From Gnetum montanum (lineage: Eukaryota; Streptophyta; Gnetopsida; Gnetales; Gnetaceae), in the NCBI GenBank assembly GCA_015680685.1, contig MNCI01001360.1, positions 129,279 through 191,278 of the forward strand: 62,000 bases of DNA, read 5' to 3'. The first letter of the stretch is position 1, and every line of letters starts with the position of its first letter. A program made the position numbers and the translations under genes. The notes under the pieces are model-generated. The model searched no databases and had not been told where the DNA came from. It was given only the letters and a program-made list of their open reading frames with translations. Positions 57,500 to 62,000 of the stretch are shown here, piece after piece.

Positions 57500-59197
57500 A
57501 TTATGTATCTCATCTTCTCTTAATACTAACTAAATATTTCTTGCACCATCAAAAGAAGTCTTTTTTTCAAAATTCCAAAGTCTTCCCAAAATGACATCAG
57601 CACAATCAATTAGAAGAATTTCATAATGTACTTTATCTTTAAAGAAACCAATCTTGAAAGACAAAATACACCTTACCTTCACTTCTTCAAAATTATCTTT
57701 TGAAAGTTAATGAACTCTATAGAGCCTAAGGTATGGAAATGTTTTCAAGCTAAGCTTATCAATAACCTTAGAAGATCATATTTTCTTGGGCATCATCATA
57801 AATCAAAATGTGTACCAATTTTCCACTATCAAGATACCTATCCTCGATCCTAAAGAGAATATTCTTAATAGGATCTTCATTAATATTTATATTTTCCATG
57901 AAAGTGCAAGAATTAATTTTAGTTACATCTTCTCCCATAGGAGCATGATGATTACCTTCATTTGAGGAATCCTCCTTCTCCAAGGTTTGGAGTTCTTTGC
58001 TCTTGGAAATCTTTGTCTTTTTTTTATTTCCATTTCTTATGTCCCATCTTACCACAATTGAAGCATTAAGGTTTGAAAGCATAGTTATTCCCTTGATCCT
58101 TCCCTTTCTTAATGTAGTCTTTCTTGGAATCTTGGCCCTTCTTAGACTTCTATTTCTTCTCATTTGTATCTTCTTTGATATTTTCCTTTTCCTTGGCTCC
58201 CTTCTCACTCTTAGAAGCTTTGGATTCCTTGCCCTTAAAAGATTTGGGATCTCTATTAAAGCATTGAAGTTTTGTCTCAGCTTTAAGATTCAATTCAAAA
58301 GTTTTATCTAATGTTTGGATCTCATAGAATGTTAGCTCATGTTGGTGTTCCCTTGTTAATCCTCCTTAGAAATTAAATGCTTGCTCAAACTTATCCTAAT
58401 GAAACTTTTCTTTCTTGAAAGCTTTGCAAAAATCCATGTAAAAGTCTTTAACACTCTTATAAACTTACCTTAGATATTTCACTTTTTGAAGTACTTCTTA
58501 TCTATGATGGGTCTTCTCAAATTTTTATTTAAGCATGAACTGCACGAGGGACTAATCTTTGATAGGAACTCCATCACATACAAGGTAAGCATGGCTCTCT
58601 TTCTTCCACTAAATATATATCATAACCTTAATTTTGGTCTCATCATAAGAAACTTTTTGATGATCTTCTACGTCTTCAAGTTTAAAGTACTTGTTTAAGA
58701 TCTTTAGCCAAGAAAGAAAAGATTTAGTTGCCTTCATCCCATTGAAAGTCTTCACTTCCACATGAAAAATTCTAGAGGCATGCCTAGAAGCCTTTGTAAG
58801 AGTAATATTCATTTCCTCCTTAGGAGTTTCTTGAGGCCTAGAAGTAGATTCATTGTTCCTTCCTCATGGAAATATGAACGTATGTGATCTTGATCCAACA
58901 ATTAACGAATGAGGGTTTTCATCATATTCATGATCTTCCCCAAATTCTTCATTCCTAAAAGAAAAATCATCTTCAAGCTTTGGCATGGATGATTACCTAT
59001 TTGGAAGCCCTTGATGAAGAAAATTCTAAGTTGACATCTTGTCTAGATGTCCATGGTATCAGAGGTTGATCTTTATTTTCTTCAAGGTTTTCCATTCGGT
59101 CCATGAGAATCTTGAGTGCATCCCTCAAGTATTGACTAATTTTTTCTTGAGTGTCACAATCAAATGGATCTAAAAGACAAATTGCATAAATACCCAC
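57500..59197 (-). pseudogene. Gag and protease region of element H
   Basis: Gag N-terminal part at 59197-58997 (ISQYLRDALKILMDRMENLE). Capsid start at 58760-58609 (VKTFNGMKATKSFLSWLKIL, KYFKLEDVED). A zinc knuckle near 58050 reads CFNCGKMGHKKW, with the final Cys lost. A basic stretch (RKRKISKKIQMRRNRSLRR in a shifted frame) lies at 58208-58130. Protease near 57830-57770 is degenerate (LIYDDAQENMIF). Gag packages the RNA; the protease matures the polyprotein. Many frameshifts. Confidence 0.75.
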
Positions 59198-59480
59198 AAG
59201 AAATTACAAAAGGGTTAAGAGTACCCATAACCAAAATTGGAGTACCCAATTAGATTCAACAAGAGATATGAAAATTCAAAACAAGATTCATATAATTCTC
59301 ACAAAACCTAGCCGAACAAGCTTAATAGGTATCCTAAACAATAATACTTTCTAATACTCAATTTAATTAATGATCCAAAATGACCAAAAGAAGGCTAATC
59401 AAATAAATTTGGGGATGAGTGAATTCTTTTGAGTTAATGCAAAGGATTCCTCTCCTTGAGTTAGTTATCTTCAATCCTTT

Positions 59481-59492
59481 GCTCTAATACCA
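59481..59492 (-). promoter_or_regulatory. Primer binding site of element H (initiator tRNA-Met type)
   Basis: On the minus strand TGGTATTAGAGC matches the usual TGGTATCAGAGC at 11 of 12 positions. It begins six bases after the LTR end. Confidence 0.8.
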
Positions 59493-59498
59493 TTAGGG

Positions 59499-60367
59499 TG
59501 AGGACCTTACTTTAATAACCCAAAATTAAAACGAAACACTTTAAACTTGCACAAACATTTGGAAACAAGAAGGAAATAATTATTTATTGTTTCTAAAAAT
59601 AAAAGAAAAATATAAAATGTTGGAAGCAAATGCCTAGGATAGGCAAGTGCTCAAAATCTAAAATAACTCACTCACACACAAAATGGCTATGGTGCCTTAT
59701 AATAATGGATGCTCAAATGAAGCTCAACATCACTCTCTCCTTACTTCTCTCCCTCTTGACCAAATGAATGCCCAAGACATCAATTTATACTTTTTCTTCA
59801 TGATCTTTCCCCACCTTGACATTCAAAATTAAAATTTTAAGTTTATTGGAATGAATCTATACAATAGCATCCCATGGTTGGATAAGATGTCTTTGAGGAA
59901 GAGGAGACATCCAACCAAAGAGCAATCAATTCACAAAGGATACATCTTATATTTGGTGTAGACATCTTGGATTTAGAGAAGATGTCTTGTAGGCGGTGCA
60001 GACATTTTAGGTCTAAAGAAGACATCTTACAGGTGGTGTAGACATCTTCCTAGATTTGTAGGCTTGTACAGGAGACGTCTAGCTTATATGGTAGATGTCT
60101 ATTCTCTAAATAAGATGTCATGTCTTGGGATGAGACATCTATTCTAGGAAGGCCAAAAATAAGGATGCTTATTTTGAGATCTCGAGTGTCTAGACTCCTT
60201 CAAACAAGTTCCCATTGATCTTGAAACCCTCTAAACTCATCAAAATAGCCCCGAAACACCTCCAAACATGCCAGAACACTCAAAAACATAGAGAGATACT
60301 ACAGAAAAACATGAAAAAATTATAAACAATAAGAAACGCACCAAAAAATTTCATTGAGGATGATACA
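59499..60367 (-). mobile_element. 5' LTR of element H (869 bp)
   Basis: On the minus strand it begins TGTATCATCCTCAATGAAAT at 60367 and ends TCCTCA at 59499, before the primer site. The copy at 52958-53303 matches its first part at roughly 80 percent, which suggests an old insertion. A run of AAGATGTCTT / GACATCTT palindrome words lies at 59885-60140. Confidence 0.9.
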
Positions 60368-61800
60368 TGAGCTAGGTGTGTCCTCATTAGAATCATGACT
60401 AAGACAATGAGTGGTGTTTCACTCATGGTATCATAGACCATGGGTGATAGTTAGATCATTATGAGATCATTGTCCAAGATCATGGATTGTGGTCAAGTTA
60501 TGGTATGCTCTAGAGCCAAGGAAAAGCATCATAGGTCATGAAGCACTTATGGAATGAAGACCATGAGTTGTGGTGTGGTCATTGTTAGCTTGATCATGGG
60601 TTGTAATCAGGTCATGGCTATTAAAAAGTTGATAACCTTATACCTTTATCCTCCTCTACAATTTTGATAGGATTACAAGTCCTGGTTGACTCGTGTTGTA
60701 ATACCATGACTTGTGGTGAACTCATGGTAAATAGAAATAATGGCCTTTTTCTTCTCTACAACACCATGACTCATGATAAGATTGCGGTATATCTTTGAAA
60801 ATATCACAAGTCATAATCAAGTCATGATGAAGTAGTGACTTTAAATTTGACCTCAAAATAATGTAGAAACAAAACACCAACTATGCTACATATGCAAAGG
60901 ATGAATTAGATGACTTGGCAATAGTAATGGAAGTCCAAAATGGTTGAGCTTGGAAGCATATGCATCACTCAAAGAGCTTAAATGAATTTTTAGGAGAATT
61001 TTATTTTTTGATCTTTAATGGATTCCTAGTTGGCTAAGAAATCCATCCTTTAACTTGGACTCCTTCAAAGACCTACAAACATAAGGAATCCACAAGATGT
61101 AACAATGGATAATGATCTCCAAGCAAAATCTTCTTCTTCTTTCTTCTCTTGAATGATAATGAAGATGATATGAAATTGGAACAAGGTTGAAACTGATAAA
61201 AGTAATGAGATATTGAAATGAAATTGAAATAAATGAAATAACTAAATAAGATAATTGAGACAATGATATGGAGTCAAATTCTTCTCTTCTTCTATTACTT
61301 AAGCTTTAACCTTACATTAATAAAGTTTGAGAAGAGCTCATACATGAAATACATAGAAAAGTGAGGAGATTCTTAGAAGCATACTCAACTCTAAGCATGA
61401 CTCCAAATGATATATGTAATCACTAACTAAATTACAAGGAGAGGAGACATGGTTTAAACTCATGAGGTCCAACACAAGGGGAATGATCACATGAGGCCTT
61501 AAATGATTCCAATGGTGAGCTAAATGATATGTAACATCGGAGAATCCACATTTGATTTTAATTTAACTTCTCCTTCCCTCTCACTCTTGAAATACAAAAT
61601 TGTATCATGTGATGCATTACATGAAGACATGGAGAAATTAACCAACATACTACATGACTTAATAATAACATGGAAAATAAATCTAACTCCTACAATAACA
61701 TTAACATAAGGGGAGCACACATTAGGCTACAAGTATTTTCACAATTCTTAAGCAAAGTTGCAAACACTTAATGCCTTGATATTCTCTAAGAAGAAAAAAC
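60368..61800. other. Flank of element H, no gene recognised
   Basis: At 60390-60850 imperfect words of the type CATGACTCATGGT / ATCATGGGTTGTGGTCA recur without a fixed period. The rest is AT-rich. No RNA gene, LTR boundary or convincing frame was found. Confidence 0.35.
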
Positions 61801-61814
61801 TAGAATAAGTAAAT

Positions 61815-62000
61815 CCATAAGGACATGGGACAAGTTTAAGGAAGTATTGATTGAGAACTTCCATCTAGACACTTCTATTAATAAAGCCTAGGTAAAGTTG
61901 AAACAAATCGAGCACAATAAAAAGCTCAATGACTATCTTTTCGTATAAATTTTGAATGTCAATAAAGTAGGTAAATATAGGCTCTTTATAAATAGCCTCA
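61815..62000 (+). pseudogene. Possible gag-like fragment at the window edge
   Basis: The plus-strand frame WDKFKEVLIENFHLDTSINK followed by KLKQIEHNKKLNDYL resembles the W-x-F-K ... KLxxLxQ ... L-x-DY pattern of retrotransposon gag. It has stops and is cut by the window end. Weak evidence. Confidence 0.25.

Overview
This window is a stretch of repeat-rich nuclear DNA from a large-genome seed plant. I found no single-copy host gene and no tRNA or rRNA gene. Nearly everything recognisable is Ty3/gypsy LTR retrotransposon, mostly of the Tat lineage (Ogre/Retand-like, with a second, archaeal-type RNase H). There is also one Athila-like element and one chromovirus-like element primed by initiator tRNA-Met. 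All coding regions are broken by stops, frameshifts, deletions or nested insertions. The species cannot be named from the sequence. Runs of N show that it is a draft scaffold.

Layout. 1-5181 (+): 3' part of Tat element A (RNase H, archaeal RNase H, integrase, 37-bp tandem repeats, polypurine tract, 1.32-kb LTR). A lies inside Tat element D. 5182-13758: D, on the minus strand (gag-protease at 9161-12778), with a decayed multi-exon gene on the plus strand at 5182-8366. 13759-15693 (-): one LTR shared by D (its 5' LTR) and element E (its 3' LTR). 15694-19096 (-): E, a deletion derivative with only part of gag, protease and the 3' repeats. 19097-36311 (+): element C, a 17-kb Tat element with 5' LTR, primer site, gag, protease, a 6-kb spacer, RT, archaeal RNase H, integrase, 3' repeats and a truncated 3' LTR. 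36312-36679: an inverted LTR fragment. 36680-40740 (-): Athila-like element G. 40741-52660: two inverted copies of an AT-rich repeat around a decayed unknown ORF and a Tat gag/LTR remnant (element I). 52958-60367 (-): chromovirus-like element H with a 1.2-kb insertion in its RT. 60368-62000: unassigned.

The most interesting structure is the 6-kb spacer of C between protease and RT. It holds an antisense gene in eight inferred exons (about 1,080 codons, 30129 down to 26032), with its own TATA box (30775-30782). Splice phases agree at six of its seven junctions. Element D, a much more diverged copy, carries a homologue at the same place and in the same antisense orientation (5182-8366). The gene therefore looks like long-standing cargo of this Tat lineage, not a chance insertion. 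Ogre elements are known to have a spliced intron between protease and RT, and a good 3' splice site lies just before the RT of C, so this may be a gene nested antisense inside a retrotransposon intron.

The Tat family also uses two repeated words. A TAAACT-centred word forms arrays in the post-protease spacer, before RT and in the 3' region. AGCGTA(T/C)ACGC-like palindromes, or AGATCT in D, fill the LTRs, the 5' leaders and the leader of the antisense gene.
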